Shown here one piece after another: positions 8,967 to 17,918 of a stretch of DNA of 64,000 nucleotides. The position numbers were made by a program, and so were the translations under genes. The notes beneath the pieces were generated by a model. That model had not been told where the DNA came from and did no database searches. It worked only from the letters and a program-made list of their open reading frames with translations. This DNA is from Pseudomonas sp. R5(2019) (lineage in GTDB: Bacteria > Pseudomonadota > Gammaproteobacteria > Pseudomonadales > Pseudomonadaceae), in the NCBI RefSeq assembly GCF_009905435.1, contig NZ_JAAAMT010000010.1, positions 62,001 to 126,000 on the forward strand. Direction: 5' to 3'. Position 1 is the stretch's first letter, and each line of letters starts with the position of its first letter.

Positions 8967-9589
8967 TCGACCTCCGTGGCCAGGGCATTGACTGCCGCGG
9001 CGGCCATGGCGCTGCCGCCACGACGACCTTCGACGATCACGAACGGCACGCCACGGCTATCGGCCGCCAGCATCGCCTTGGACTCGGCAGCGCCGACAAA
9101 GCCCACCGGGAAGCCCAGGATCAGCGCCGGTTTCGGGGCACCGGCGTCAATCATTTCCAGCAGGTAGAACAAGGCGGTCGGCGCATTGCCGATCACCACC
9201 ACGCTGCCTTCAAGGTGCGGCCGCCACAGTTCCAGGGCGACGGCCGAGCGGGTGTTGCCCAGCTCCCGGGCCAGGTCCGGCACGCTGTCATCCTTGAGGG
9301 TGCAGATCACTTCGTTGTTGGCGGGCAGACGGGCACGGGTGATGCCCTCGGCCACCATCCGCGCATCGCAGAGGATCGGTGCGCCGGCAGCCAGCGCATC
9401 ACGCCCGGCCTTGCCGGCGCCCGGCGAAAAACGCAACTCATCGACCACTTCGACCATGCCGCAGGCATGGATCACCCGCACGGCAAGCTTTTCCAGGTCG
9501 GCCGGAATGCGGTCGAGCCGGGCTTCTTCGCGAATGATCGCGAAGGAGTTGCGATAGATCTCCTGACCATCGCGGATGTAATCAATCAT
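8963..9589 (-). CDS. cobH: Precorrin-8X methylmutase
   Basis: 208 residues from the ATG at 9589 (GGAG upstream); a TTG one codon earlier is less likely. The start overlaps the cobG stop by 8 nt. It begins [20 protein letters not shown], with the [11 protein letters not shown] block of CobH/CbiC, then [13 protein letters not shown], in which the histidine is the residue implicated in methyl migration. The later [13 protein letters not shown] and [14 protein letters not shown] blocks are also typical. The enzyme moves the methyl group from C11 to C12 of precorrin-8X to give hydrogenobyrinic acid (or the cobalt form). Length is normal for the family. Confidence 0.95.
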   Translation of the reverse strand: MIDYIRDGQEIYRNSFAIIREEARLDRIPADLEKLAVRVIHACGMVEVVDELRFSPGAGKAGRDALAAGAPILCDARMVAEGITRARLPANNEVICTLKDDSVPDLARELGNTRSAVALELWRPHLEGSVVVIGNAPTALFYLLEMIDAGAPKPALILGFPVGFVGAAESKAMLAADSRGVPFVIVEGRRGGSAMAAAAVNALATEVE

Positions 9590-10937
9590 CAAGGTTGCTC
9601 CGTGAGCAGGCGTCGAGCGTCAAGCCTGCTTCTTTCAAGGTGAGGTTGCTCGCCCGCAAGGCCCCGAAACCCGGGTGCCGCGCGTCGCGCAGGTATAAGT
9701 CATAACGGCCCGGCGCTACCGCCAGCAGGGTGGCCGGCGCCGTGTGGGCGCAGGCGCAGGAGCGACGGCAGCCGCTCAGGTGCACGCTGGCAACGGCGTC
9801 GCTGTTGTTCAGCAGGTTGGCCAACTGCCGGGCATCGGCCTTGGTGTCGGCCAGCCCCTTCGCGCAGCCGGCAGAACCGGTACAGGCCAGCAGGCGGGCC
9901 AGCGGTGCCCGGGCATCGACCAGCAGGCCCAGGGCCTGCAGAGCTTTTATCAATTCGGCGGCCTGCGTGGCGGGCACATTGGGCAGTAGCAGGCTTTGCC
10001 AGGGCGTCAGGCGCAGCGTGCCGTCGCCATAGCGTTGGGACAGGTCGGCCAGGCCGCGCAACTGGCGGGCATCGAAGCGACCCAGTTCAGGTGCCGCACC
10101 TATCGAGACGGCTTCGCCGGTGGCTTGTGGATAAGTCCCCAGATGCCCACTGCCGGCGTGCACAGGGCGACGCCACTGCACAACCGCCGAATCGCGCCGC
10201 ACCTCAAGCTCCAGCCCGGCCATAAACGCGTCAAGGGAAACCACGCTCAGCAACTGGCGCATGCGCGACTGTTCTGCAGTGGCCAGATCAAGAAAACGCT
10301 CCAGCACAGCGAGTACCAGCGCATGCCCCTGACCCACAGGCACCGCACCCACGGGCGAGTCCTCGCCAGGGCAACCGCCAAGCCCGAAGGCCAGCCAGAT
10401 CTCGCCATCCAGCCGCAGGGTCGACAACCACAGATCATGGTGGTGGTCGAGCATCGCCAGGCCTTCGCCGCCATCCAGCTGCAGGGCGAACTTGGCCGAG
10501 AGCTGATGGAAGCGTTCGGTGCGTTCAAGTGACTGCAGGATCTGCCCGGCCAGCGGGCGCGTGTCCAGCAGCATCTGTGGATCGAGACCGGCGCTGGGGC
10601 TGAGCATCAGGTTGCGCACATCGTCGCCGCCGGCATGGCTGGGGCCGAGTCCGGCCGCCAGCAGCAGGTCGATCAGATCAGGGTGCTGATTGCCGACCCC
10701 GCGAATCTGCAGGTTGGCCCGGTTGGTCGCTTCGATCACCCCGCTGGCATGTCGCTCGGCCGCGTTGGCAATGGCCAGTGCCTGGGTGGCCGTCAGGCAA
10801 CCACCCGCCAGCTTCACCCGGCAGATGCCGCCGTCCAGCGCCTGGACGATGCGCAACAACCCCGGGCAAGCCGAGGGACGGGGCAATTCTGGGGTGGCGC
10901 GGGCCGAAACAGGCTCGTTCAAAAGGTCATCCGACAA
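9582..10937 (-). CDS. cobG: Precorrin-3B synthase (monooxygenase)
   Basis: 451 residues. The only plausible start before RPSACPGLLRIVQ is a TTG at 10937; upstream codons reach a stop without an ATG or GTG, and no clear ribosome site is visible, so translation may be weak. The protein resembles sulfite/nitrite reductases: a ferredoxin-like half domain at the N-terminus and a 4Fe-4S/siroheme-type cysteine cluster near residue 345 (C-x5-C in CTGSAGC, then C-x3-C in GCRRSC). CobG uses molecular oxygen to form the C20 hydroxy-lactone before ring contraction, the aerobic step. First gene of the cobG-H-I-J operon, divergent from cobL. Confidence 0.92.
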   Translation of the reverse strand: MSDDLLNEPVSARATPELPRPSACPGLLRIVQALDGGICRVKLAGGCLTATQALAIANAAERHASGVIEATNRANLQIRGVGNQHPDLIDLLLAAGLGPSHAGGDDVRNLMLSPSAGLDPQMLLDTRPLAGQILQSLERTERFHQLSAKFALQLDGGEGLAMLDHHHDLWLSTLRLDGEIWLAFGLGGCPGEDSPVGAVPVGQGHALVLAVLERFLDLATAEQSRMRQLLSVVSLDAFMAGLELEVRRDSAVVQWRRPVHAGSGHLGTYPQATGEAVSIGAAPELGRFDARQLRGLADLSQRYGDGTLRLTPWQSLLLPNVPATQAAELIKALQALGLLVDARAPLARLLACTGSAGCAKGLADTKADARQLANLLNNSDAVASVHLSGCRRSCACAHTAPATLLAVAPGRYDLYLRDARHPGFGALRASNLTLKEAGLTLDACSRSNLDD

Positions 10938-11040
10938 TCGTGGAAAAGGCGCTTGTGTGTAGAAGGCGCGGTATTATGCCTGCTTTGTCCGAAGGCATGA
11001 AAAGCCTGCCTGTCGGATTGGCGTGGAATGAGGATGTGGG

Positions 11041-12252
11041 ATGTCGCCCTGGCTGACAGTAGTGGGAATCGGTGAAGACGGCTTCGCCGGACTGGGCAAG
11101 CGCGCCCGGCGGGCGTTGCTGGGGGCGACGCAGGTGTTTGGCAGCCAGCGCCAGCTGGACCTGCTGCCACGTTGCATCGTTGCCGAACGCCTGTTGTGGC
11201 CGAGCCCGTTCTCGTTGGCCCCGGTGCTGACCCGGCGCGGCCAGCCGGTGTGCGTGCTGGCCAGCGGCGACCCGATGTTCTATGGCGTCGGCGCCAGCCT
11301 GGCGCGCCAGCTGGCGGCCGAAGAGCTCAACGTGCTGTCCGCGCCGTCATCGTGCTCGCTGGCGGCCGCTCGCCTGGGCTGGCCATTGCAGGATGTGGTG
11401 ATTGTCTCGGTGGTCGCCCGCCCGCTGGCGGCGATCAATACGCACCTTTACAGCGGCGTACGCCTGTTGGTGCTGAGCAACGACGGCAGCACCCCCGCCG
11501 CGATCGCCGCGCTGCTGAACGAACGCGGTTTCGGCCCCAGCCGCATGACCGTGCTGGAACATCTGGGCAGCGATACTGAACGACGAATCGAGGGCAGCGC
11601 CAATGACTGGCCGGCAGAGGATATTGCCGCACTGAACCTGGTCGCCATCGAATGCCAGGCCGGCGCTGATGCGCCACGCCTGTCTCCGGTGAGCGGATTG
11701 CCGGACAACGCCTTTCGCCACGACGGCCAGATCACCAAACGCGATGTACGCGCCATCACCCTCGCGCGCCTGGCCCCGCAACCGGGTGAACTGCTCTGGG
11801 ATGTCGGCGCCGGCAGTGGTTCGATCGGCATTGAATGGATGCGCGCCCACCCCAGCTGCCGTGCCCTGGCCATCGAGGCCGATGAAGGTCGCCAGTTGCT
11901 GATCGAACACAACCGCGACGCCTTGGGCGTGCCCGGCTTGCAACTGATTCGAGGCCGCGCGCCGCAAGCACTGGCAGGGCTGGAGCGACCAGACGCGATT
12001 TTTATCGGCGGCGGCGTCACCCGCGAAGGCGTGCTGGACACCTGCTGGGAACAGCTGCGCCCTGGCGGCCGGCTGGTCGCCAATGCCGTCACCCTGCAAA
12101 GCGAACTGACGCTGGTCGATTGGCGGGAACGCCATGGCGGCGAGCTGACCCGCGTCCATATCGCCCAGGCACAACCGCTGGGCAACTTCGACACCTGGCG
12201 CCAGGCGCTGCCGATTACCCTGCTTGAAGCGACCAAACCCCTCGATGCGTAA
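11041..12252 (+). CDS. cobL: Precorrin-6Y C5,15-methyltransferase (decarboxylating)
   Basis: 403 residues from an ATG at 11041. Two fused domains are visible: an N-terminal CbiE-like methylase ([42 protein letters not shown]) and, from about residue 225, a CbiT-like Rossmann methyltransferase ([34 protein letters not shown]). The protein methylates C5 and C15 and removes the acetate carboxyl on ring C. It starts 103 nt from the divergent cobG start; that short gap contains no recognisable cobalamin riboswitch. Its stop overlaps the start of cbiD. Confidence 0.95.
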   Translation: MSPWLTVVGIGEDGFAGLGKRARRALLGATQVFGSQRQLDLLPRCIVAERLLWPSPFSLAPVLTRRGQPVCVLASGDPMFYGVGASLARQLAAEELNVLSAPSSCSLAAARLGWPLQDVVIVSVVARPLAAINTHLYSGVRLLVLSNDGSTPAAIAALLNERGFGPSRMTVLEHLGSDTERRIEGSANDWPAEDIAALNLVAIECQAGADAPRLSPVSGLPDNAFRHDGQITKRDVRAITLARLAPQPGELLWDVGAGSGSIGIEWMRAHPSCRALAIEADEGRQLLIEHNRDALGVPGLQLIRGRAPQALAGLERPDAIFIGGGVTREGVLDTCWEQLRPGGRLVANAVTLQSELTLVDWRERHGGELTRVHIAQAQPLGNFDTWRQALPITLLEATKPLDA

Positions 12253-13342
12253 CGAAACCGGCGAACAAGCGCGCCCCTTGCGCAGCGGCCTGACCACCGG
12301 CAGTTGCGCCACCGCCACGAGCCTGGCGGCAACACGCCTGCTGCTGACAGGCGAAGTCAGTGACGCCGTGGAAATCACTTTGCCCAAGGGCAAGCGGGTG
12401 CAGATGCGCCTGGAATTCTGCCGCCTGCTGGGCGATGGCGCCGAAGCCGGAACGATCAAGGACGCCGGCGACGACCCGGACGTGACCCACGGTGCCCTGC
12501 TCTTCAGCCAGGTCCGCTTGCTCGATACACCGGGCGTACGCTTCAAGGCCGGCAGCGGTGTCGGTACCGTGACCCGCCCCGGCCTGGTGCTGGCAGTCGG
12601 CGAGCCGGCCATCAACCCTGTGCCGCGCCAGATGATGACTGAACACTTGCTGCGCCTGGCCGAAGACTGCAGCTACAGCGGCGGTTTTGAAGTGAGCGTG
12701 AATGTGCAGGATGGCGCGTCGCTCGCGCTGAAAACCATGAACCCGCGGCTAGGCATTCTCGGCGGCCTGTCGATTCTGGGCACCAGCGGGATCGTCCGGC
12801 CGTTTTCCTGCGCGGCTTATATCGCCTCGATCCATCAGGGTATCGATGTGGCCAAGACCAATGGCTATGAACACGTTGCCGCCTGCACCGGCAACGCCAG
12901 TGAAGACACCATGCGCGGGGTCTACAACCTGCCGGAAATCGCCCTGATCGAAATGGGCGACTTTGTCGGCGCGGTGCTCAAGCACCTGCGCAAAGTGCCG
13001 GTGGCCCGGCTGAGTCTGTGTGGCGGCTTCGGCAAGATCAGCAAGCTGGCCGCCGGGCACATGGATTTGCACAGCCGCCATTCGAGCATCGACCTGCCCC
13101 AGCTGGCGGGCTGGGCGGCCGCCATCGGCGCTGATGAAGCGCTTCAAGAGGCGGTTCGCCAGGCCAACACCAGCCAACAAGCCCTGGCACTGGCCAGCGC
13201 CGCCGGCATCGCACTGGGCGATGAGGTTTGCCGTCACGCCCTGGAGTTTGCTCAAAGCGTGGTGCCTGCCCAGGTGCAAGTGGAAGTCTTTGCCATCGAC
13301 CGCCAGGGCGGCATTGTGGGCCACGCAGGAGCCTTTGCATGA
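12245..13342 (+). CDS. cbiD: Cobalt-precorrin-5B C1-methyltransferase
   Basis: 365 residues. I chose the ATG at 12245, inside the cobL stop region; a TTG seven codons earlier is possible. The N-terminus has [18 protein letters not shown], the signature of CbiD, and later [13 protein letters not shown] and [17 protein letters not shown]. CbiD methylates C1 and promotes deacylation at C20/C1 in the anaerobic pathway. Here it presumably replaces CobF, which is not in the window. Flanking overlaps (cobL before, ATGA with cobK after) show one transcription unit. Confidence 0.95.
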   Translation: MRNETGEQARPLRSGLTTGSCATATSLAATRLLLTGEVSDAVEITLPKGKRVQMRLEFCRLLGDGAEAGTIKDAGDDPDVTHGALLFSQVRLLDTPGVRFKAGSGVGTVTRPGLVLAVGEPAINPVPRQMMTEHLLRLAEDCSYSGGFEVSVNVQDGASLALKTMNPRLGILGGLSILGTSGIVRPFSCAAYIASIHQGIDVAKTNGYEHVAACTGNASEDTMRGVYNLPEIALIEMGDFVGAVLKHLRKVPVARLSLCGGFGKISKLAAGHMDLHSRHSSIDLPQLAGWAAAIGADEALQEAVRQANTSQQALALASAAGIALGDEVCRHALEFAQSVVPAQVQVEVFAIDRQGGIVGHAGAFA

Positions 13343-14058
13343 AACGCATTCTATTACTCGGCGGCGTCACCGAAGCGCTGGCCATCGCCCGCACGCTGGG
13401 CCCCGAGCATGTCTACAGCCTGGCCGGCATTGGCCGTGTGCCGAGCGATCTCGCCTGCCAGGTCCGCGTCGGAGGCTATGGCGGCGCCGACGGGCTGGCA
13501 GCCTACATCCGCACTGAAGGGATCACCCTGCTGATCGATGCCACTCACCCCTACGCCGCGCAAATCAGCCAGAACGCCGCGACCGCTGCGCACATGGCTG
13601 GCATCGATTGCTGGGCCTTGCGCCGCCCGGCATGGCAGCCACAGGTCGGCGATGACTGGCGCGAAGTGGACGACTGGGCCGGGTTGATCGAAGCGCTCGC
13701 ACCGTTCAAACGCCCGCTGTTCACACTGGGGCGCGAGCCCTTGCAGCACCTGGACGAAATTCCGCCGCAGCAGTTCTGGACCTTGCGGGCGCTGGATGCC
13801 TGCCCGGGCAATGAGCGTTGCGAGGTGATCGGTGCCCGCGGGCCGTTTCAACTGGAGGATGAGCGTGCGCTGTTCGAGCGCCGGCAAATCGATGTGCTGA
13901 TCAGCAAGAACAGCGGCAGCAGTGCCACCGAGCCCAAGCTTGAAGTGGCCCGGGAAAGAGGCGTGCCGGTGTTGATTCTCAAGCGCCCGCGGCTGCCTGA
14001 AGTGTCACGCACGTTTTCTTCGCCCATTGCGTTACTTCAGGAATTGGCCCGGGGCTAA
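13339..14058 (+). CDS. cobK: Precorrin-6A reductase
   Basis: 239 residues from the ATG at 13339, which overlaps the cbiD stop (ATGA) and has AGGAG 7 nt upstream. It begins [19 protein letters not shown], the dinucleotide-binding start of CobK/CbiJ, followed by [18 protein letters not shown], the most conserved block. It uses NADPH to reduce the macrocycle of precorrin-6A before CobL acts. Length is as usual. It is followed by a T-rich run (about 14059-14072) and then a very large inverted repeat that probably ends the transcript. Confidence 0.93.
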   Translation: MKRILLLGGVTEALAIARTLGPEHVYSLAGIGRVPSDLACQVRVGGYGGADGLAAYIRTEGITLLIDATHPYAAQISQNAATAAHMAGIDCWALRRPAWQPQVGDDWREVDDWAGLIEALAPFKRPLFTLGREPLQHLDEIPPQQFWTLRALDACPGNERCEVIGARGPFQLEDERALFERRQIDVLISKNSGSSATEPKLEVARERGVPVLILKRPRLPEVSRTFSSPIALLQELARG

Positions 14059-14106
14059 ACTTTTTTTTTTGCCCCTGCGCCACCGCGATCTCCCGCCCTA
14101 CAAGCA

Positions 14107-14447
14107 AAGCTGACAACCCCAACCTCACAGGCCATGGCACGTTGCAACAAAATGTGGGAGCGGATTTATCCGCGAAGCGCCGCGCGGGCGGCGCTCGATC
14201 TCAAGAGCAATGGAAAAACCAAGGCAGGCACCTCGCACGGCTCATGCGATCGGCTGGCAGGCCCTCGCCCTCCTCCATCAGAATGAAGAGGGTTGCCTGA
14301 GGACCGTATCAAGGCTTCCAAGTGCTTGCCTTGGGTTTTCCGGCGCTGCCGAAATCGAGCGCCGCCCGCGCGGCGCTTCGCGGATAAATCCGCTCCCACA
14401 TTTTGTTGCAACGTGCCATGGCCTGTGAGATTGGAGTTGCCAGCCTT
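14107..14447. repeat. Large near-perfect intergenic palindrome with REPIN type 2 core
   Basis: A 76-bp arm (14124-14199) recurs as an exact inverse at about 14354-14429. Each arm contains GTGGGAGCGGATTTATCCGC and a GC-rich GCGCCGCGCGGGCGGCGC block. Similarity goes on with scattered mismatches outward to roughly 14107 and 14447 and inward to about 14221 and 14322, leaving a loop of about 100 nt. No gene was found inside. It separates cobK from the copper operon and would form a strong hairpin or cruciform. Confidence 0.85.
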
Positions 14448-14589
14448 TTTGTTCGGCTTTAGATCTGTGTGGTTTCGGTGTGGCTTTCCCGCAATTGCGC
14501 GATGAACCTAAACTTTGCCTGTCGCTCGCGGCGATTTTTCGTACAAAGCTTGATCCTGAATCTGCGTCATATCACCACAGTCCGGCATT

Positions 14590-14607
14590 TGTACTTGTCG
14601 CGGTACA
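14590..14607. promoter_or_regulatory. Candidate operator upstream of the copper operon
   Basis: TGTAC and GTACA face each other across 8 nt, about 160 nt before the PCuAC gene start. It lies in the gap where the copper operon promoter must be. I cannot match it to a known CopR or CueR site, so this is only a dyad worth testing. The rest of 14450-14763 shows no gene. Confidence 0.25.
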
Positions 14608-14763
14608 TCTGGCTAAATAGTCAACATTTACCCCATCCCCTGGATGCGCCCATGCCCCGACACCGGCTCGCTGATGCCTGAATCGCCTGCTCCCCGCGCG
14701 CGTCTGCTCTGGCCTGATTCGCATCTTGCACTACCGTGTATTTCAATAGACCGGAGAAACACC

Positions 14764-15243
14764 ATGCTGAAGAAAGCACTTGCCGTGGCGGCCTTGATGC
14801 TGCCCGTCTGTTTTGCCCAGGCCCAGGACTACAAGGTGGGGGATCTTGAAGTCACGCAGCCCTGGTCCCAGGAGCTGCCGCCGAACGCACCCAACGTCGC
14901 GGCCTATTTCGTGGTGAATAACCATAGCGCCCAGGCCGATCGCCTGCTCAGCGTCGACAGCCCGGTGTCAGACAACGCCCAGCTGCACGAACATGTGAAC
15001 ACCGATGGCCTGATGAAAATGCGGCAGGTGCCCAACGTCGAGGTGCCCGCCCACCAGCAGGCCGTGTTCGCCCCCGGCGCCCACCATGTGATGTTGATGG
15101 CGCCCAAGGACCGCAGCCTGCTGCAGGACGGCAAGCAGTTTCCCTTGACTCTACACTTCGAAAAAGCCGGCGCCTTGACTGTCAATGTCGAAGTCCGGCG
15201 CGAACCGCCAAGTCACCAGACCAAGTCCATGCACGCCCAATAA
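14764..15243 (+). CDS. Periplasmic PCuAC-family copper chaperone
   Basis: 159 residues from the ATG at 14764 with GGAG upstream; a longer frame to 14644 lacks support because the signal peptide starts here. Residues 1-20 form a signal peptide ending FAQA. The mature protein shows the PCuA(C) copper-binding arrangement: a histidine pair in LHEHVNTDGLMKMRQV and, further on, GAHHVMLM, giving the His/Met ligands. Such proteins bind Cu(I) in the periplasm and pass it to cytochrome oxidase or other targets. It heads a run of four same-strand genes that includes the copper receptor OprC, so it probably handles copper brought in through OprC. Confidence 0.92.
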   Translation: MLKKALAVAALMLPVCFAQAQDYKVGDLEVTQPWSQELPPNAPNVAAYFVVNNHSAQADRLLSVDSPVSDNAQLHEHVNTDGLMKMRQVPNVEVPAHQQAVFAPGAHHVMLMAPKDRSLLQDGKQFPLTLHFEKAGALTVNVEVRREPPSHQTKSMHAQ

Positions 15244-15260
15244 CCTGAGCCAAGGCCCTC

Positions 15261-15689
15261 GTGAACGCTCGCCGCAACAGCCAGCAAGGTCTTTACCGCC
15301 ACGTACGCGGGACCTGGTTGAGCCTGTTCGCCATGCTGATGATCTTCGTCGGCCCGCTGGTGTCCCAGTCGGTGCCGATGGACCATCGCATGGGCATGTC
15401 TATGCCAACCTCGATGGACATGCCGGCAAGCATGGCCATCGAGCATGGCGGACATGAGGCCGGGCACAGTACCCACGGCGGCTCCGAGCTGCATGCGTTA
15501 TGGGAGAAATGCGGCTATTGCACCCTGTTCTTCCACTGCCCGGCCCTGCCCCAGGCGCTGAGCCTTATCACCGTAGAGGCGCCCCCGGCCGCTACGCTGC
15601 ACCGCGCCCAACCGCTTGCGGGCCATGCCCGCCAAGCCGTGTTCCCCGGCGCCCGGACCCGCGCCCCGCCCCAGCTCGATCGCGTCTGA
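15261..15689 (+). CDS. DUF2946 family protein, His/Met-rich
   Basis: 142 residues from a GTG at 15261 with AAGG upstream, 17 nt after the PCuAC gene. One hydrophobic segment (about residues 19-36) is followed by a region packed with Met and His (MDHRMGMSMPTSMDMPASMA, then HGGHEAGHSTHGG) and a CGYC motif. DUF2946 proteins are commonly encoded beside copper receptors, and the Met/His/Cys content fits periplasmic copper binding. The precise role is unknown. The hydrophobic segment could be a signal peptide or an anchor. Position inside the copper operon supports a metal role. Confidence 0.85.
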   Translation: MNARRNSQQGLYRHVRGTWLSLFAMLMIFVGPLVSQSVPMDHRMGMSMPTSMDMPASMAIEHGGHEAGHSTHGGSELHALWEKCGYCTLFFHCPALPQALSLITVEAPPAATLHRAQPLAGHARQAVFPGARTRAPPQLDRV

Positions 15690-15780
15690 CTTTCACACCA
15701 CCCCGTTTGCTTGCTGACCCGTGCCCTGCGCGGGCAGCGGGCTGCGCGTGGCTTTTCGACCGATTGTTGTTGGTAAATTC

Positions 15781-17856
15781 ATGTCCCGTTCCACTGCTGT
15801 CTTATGCCTGTCCCTGCCAGGCACCCTCGCTGCTGTCTGCGGCACCCTGCTCAGCCCCTCGGCCATGGCCGAGGAGCATGTGCATGAACTGTCCGAGCTG
15901 AGCCCGACGGTCATCACCGCGATCGCCCCCAGCTCGCCGCTGACGGTGGTCACCAACCCCAAGGACCCGCGCCAGCCGGTGCCCGCCAGTGATGGCGCCG
16001 ATTACCTGAAAACCATTCCCGGCTTCTCGGCCATCCGCGCCGGTGGCACCAACGGCGACCCGGTGCTGCGGGGTATGTTCGGCTCACGGCTGAACATCCT
16101 CACCAACGGCGGCATCATGCTCGGCGCCTGCCCCAACCGGATGGACGCACCGACCTCGTATATTTCCCCGGAAACCTACGACCGCCTGACGGTCATCAAG
16201 GGCCCGCAATCCGTGCTCTGGGGGCCGGGCGGCTCGGCGGGCACCATCCTCTTCGAGCGTGAACCGGAGCAGTTCGGCGAGCTGGGCAGCCGGGTCAATG
16301 CCGGTGTGCTGGCCGGCTCCAATGGCCGCTTCGACAAGGTGCTCGACACCGCGGCCGGCAATGAAACGGGCTATGTGCGCTTCGTCGGCAACCAGTCGCA
16401 GTCCGATGACTATCAAGACGGTAACGGCGACACCGTGCCGTCGCGCTGGCAGAAGTGGAACGGCGATGTCGCTGTCGGCTGGACCCCGGACGCCGACACC
16501 CTGCTGGAACTGACCGCGGGCAAGGGCGATGGCGAATCCCGCTACGCCGGGCGCGGCATGGACGGCTCGCAGTTCAAGCGTGAAAGCCTGGGCCTGCGCT
16601 TTGAAAAATCCAGCCTCGGCGAAGTGTTCGACAAGGTCGAGGCCCAGGTCTACTACAACTACGCCGACCACGTGATGGACAACTACAGCCTGCGCACCCC
16701 GTCAGGCACCGGCATGATGGCCGGCCCCATGGCCTCGAACGTCGACCGCCGCACCCTCGGTGCGCGCATCAAGGCCACCTGGCACTGGACCGACGTGCAG
16801 CTGATCGGCGGTATCGATGCCCAGACCAACGAACACCGCGCACGCAGCGCCATGGGCATCGACACCTACAAGCAGCTGCCGTGGAACAAGGACGCCGATT
16901 TCCACAACTACGGCGTGTTCAGCGAGCTGACCTGGTACGCCGGCGAACGCGACCGGGTCATCACCGGTGCCCGGTTGGACCGGGCCTCGGCCAGGGATTA
17001 CCGCCAGACCACCGGCTCGGGAATGACCAGCCGCCCCAACCCGACCGCCGACCAGACCCGCGCCGAGACCCTGCCCAGCGGTTTCGTACGCTATGAACAT
17101 GACTTGGCCGAGTCCCCGACCACTCTGTATGCGGGCCTGGGCCATGCCCAGCGCTTCCCGGATTACTGGGAGCTGTTCTCCCCCGGCATGGGTCCGACCG
17201 GCTCGGTCAATGCCTTCGATGCAATCAAACCGGAGAAGACCACCCAGCTGGACTTCGGCGCCCAGTACAAGACCGAAACCGTCGAAGCCTGGGCTTCGGC
17301 CTATATCGGCCAGGTCCGCGATTTCATCCTGTTCGACTACCGCCCCGGCATGATGGGCAGCACCTCCCAGGCGCAGAACATCGACGCGCGGATCATGGGT
17401 GGCGAGCTGGGCGCGGCCTGGCAGTTCACCTCCAACTGGAAGGCCGACGCCACCCTGGCCTACGCCTGGGGCAAGAACAGCAGCGACGACAAGGCGCTGC
17501 CGCAGATGCCGCCACTGGAAAGCCGGCTGGGCCTGACTTACAGCCAGGATGCCTGGAGTGCCGGTGCGCTGTGGCGACTGGTCGCGGCGCAAAACCGCAT
17601 CGACCAGAACGCCGGCAACGTGGTCGGCAAGGACTATGAAAAAAGCGCGGGCTTCGGGGTGTTCTCGTTCAACGGCGCGTACCGCGTCAGCCGAAACGTG
17701 AAGCTCAGCGCCGGCGTCGACAACCTGTTCGACAAGGCCTACGCCGAGCACCTGAACCTGGCGGGCAACGCCGGCTTCGGCTACCCGGCCAATGACCCGC
17801 AAGCGATCATGGAGCCGGGCCGCACGCTCTGGACCAAGGTCGATTTCAGTTTCTGA
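15781..17856 (+). CDS. oprC: TonB-dependent copper receptor OprC
   Basis: 691 residues from the ATG at 15781, chosen because a signal peptide (ending SAMA) follows directly. After the signal comes a TonB-box-like stretch (ELSPTVITA), the plug domain (DYLKTIPGFSAIRAGG, VIKGPQSVLWGPGGSAGTIL) and a 22-strand-type barrel ending in Phe. The methionine/cysteine site known from P. aeruginosa OprC is conserved: C117-x3-M121 (ACPNRMD) and H297-x-M299 (DHVMD) in precursor numbering, both pairs offset by 26 from the described residues. It should capture copper at the outer membrane for TonB-driven uptake. Co-oriented with the PCuAC, DUF2946 and PepSY genes. Confidence 0.95.
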   Translation: MSRSTAVLCLSLPGTLAAVCGTLLSPSAMAEEHVHELSELSPTVITAIAPSSPLTVVTNPKDPRQPVPASDGADYLKTIPGFSAIRAGGTNGDPVLRGMFGSRLNILTNGGIMLGACPNRMDAPTSYISPETYDRLTVIKGPQSVLWGPGGSAGTILFEREPEQFGELGSRVNAGVLAGSNGRFDKVLDTAAGNETGYVRFVGNQSQSDDYQDGNGDTVPSRWQKWNGDVAVGWTPDADTLLELTAGKGDGESRYAGRGMDGSQFKRESLGLRFEKSSLGEVFDKVEAQVYYNYADHVMDNYSLRTPSGTGMMAGPMASNVDRRTLGARIKATWHWTDVQLIGGIDAQTNEHRARSAMGIDTYKQLPWNKDADFHNYGVFSELTWYAGERDRVITGARLDRASARDYRQTTGSGMTSRPNPTADQTRAETLPSGFVRYEHDLAESPTTLYAGLGHAQRFPDYWELFSPGMGPTGSVNAFDAIKPEKTTQLDFGAQYKTETVEAWASAYIGQVRDFILFDYRPGMMGSTSQAQNIDARIMGGELGAAWQFTSNWKADATLAYAWGKNSSDDKALPQMPPLESRLGLTYSQDAWSAGALWRLVAAQNRIDQNAGNVVGKDYEKSAGFGVFSFNGAYRVSRNVKLSAGVDNLFDKAYAEHLNLAGNAGFGYPANDPQAIMEPGRTLWTKVDFSF

Positions 17857-17918
17857 TTTACCCGGCAGGCGCAGCCGCCGGCTGCGCCCTCCCCATGGCA
17901 ACACCAGGAGCGCTCCCC

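Noticed and set aside
10938..11040. Cobalamin riboswitch between cobG and cobL
   Set aside because: The gap is only 103 nt and lacks the conserved B12-box sequence.
11347..12615. Minus-strand frame across cobL and cbiD
   Set aside because: An antisense shadow of two recognised enzymes; no ribosome site or domain.
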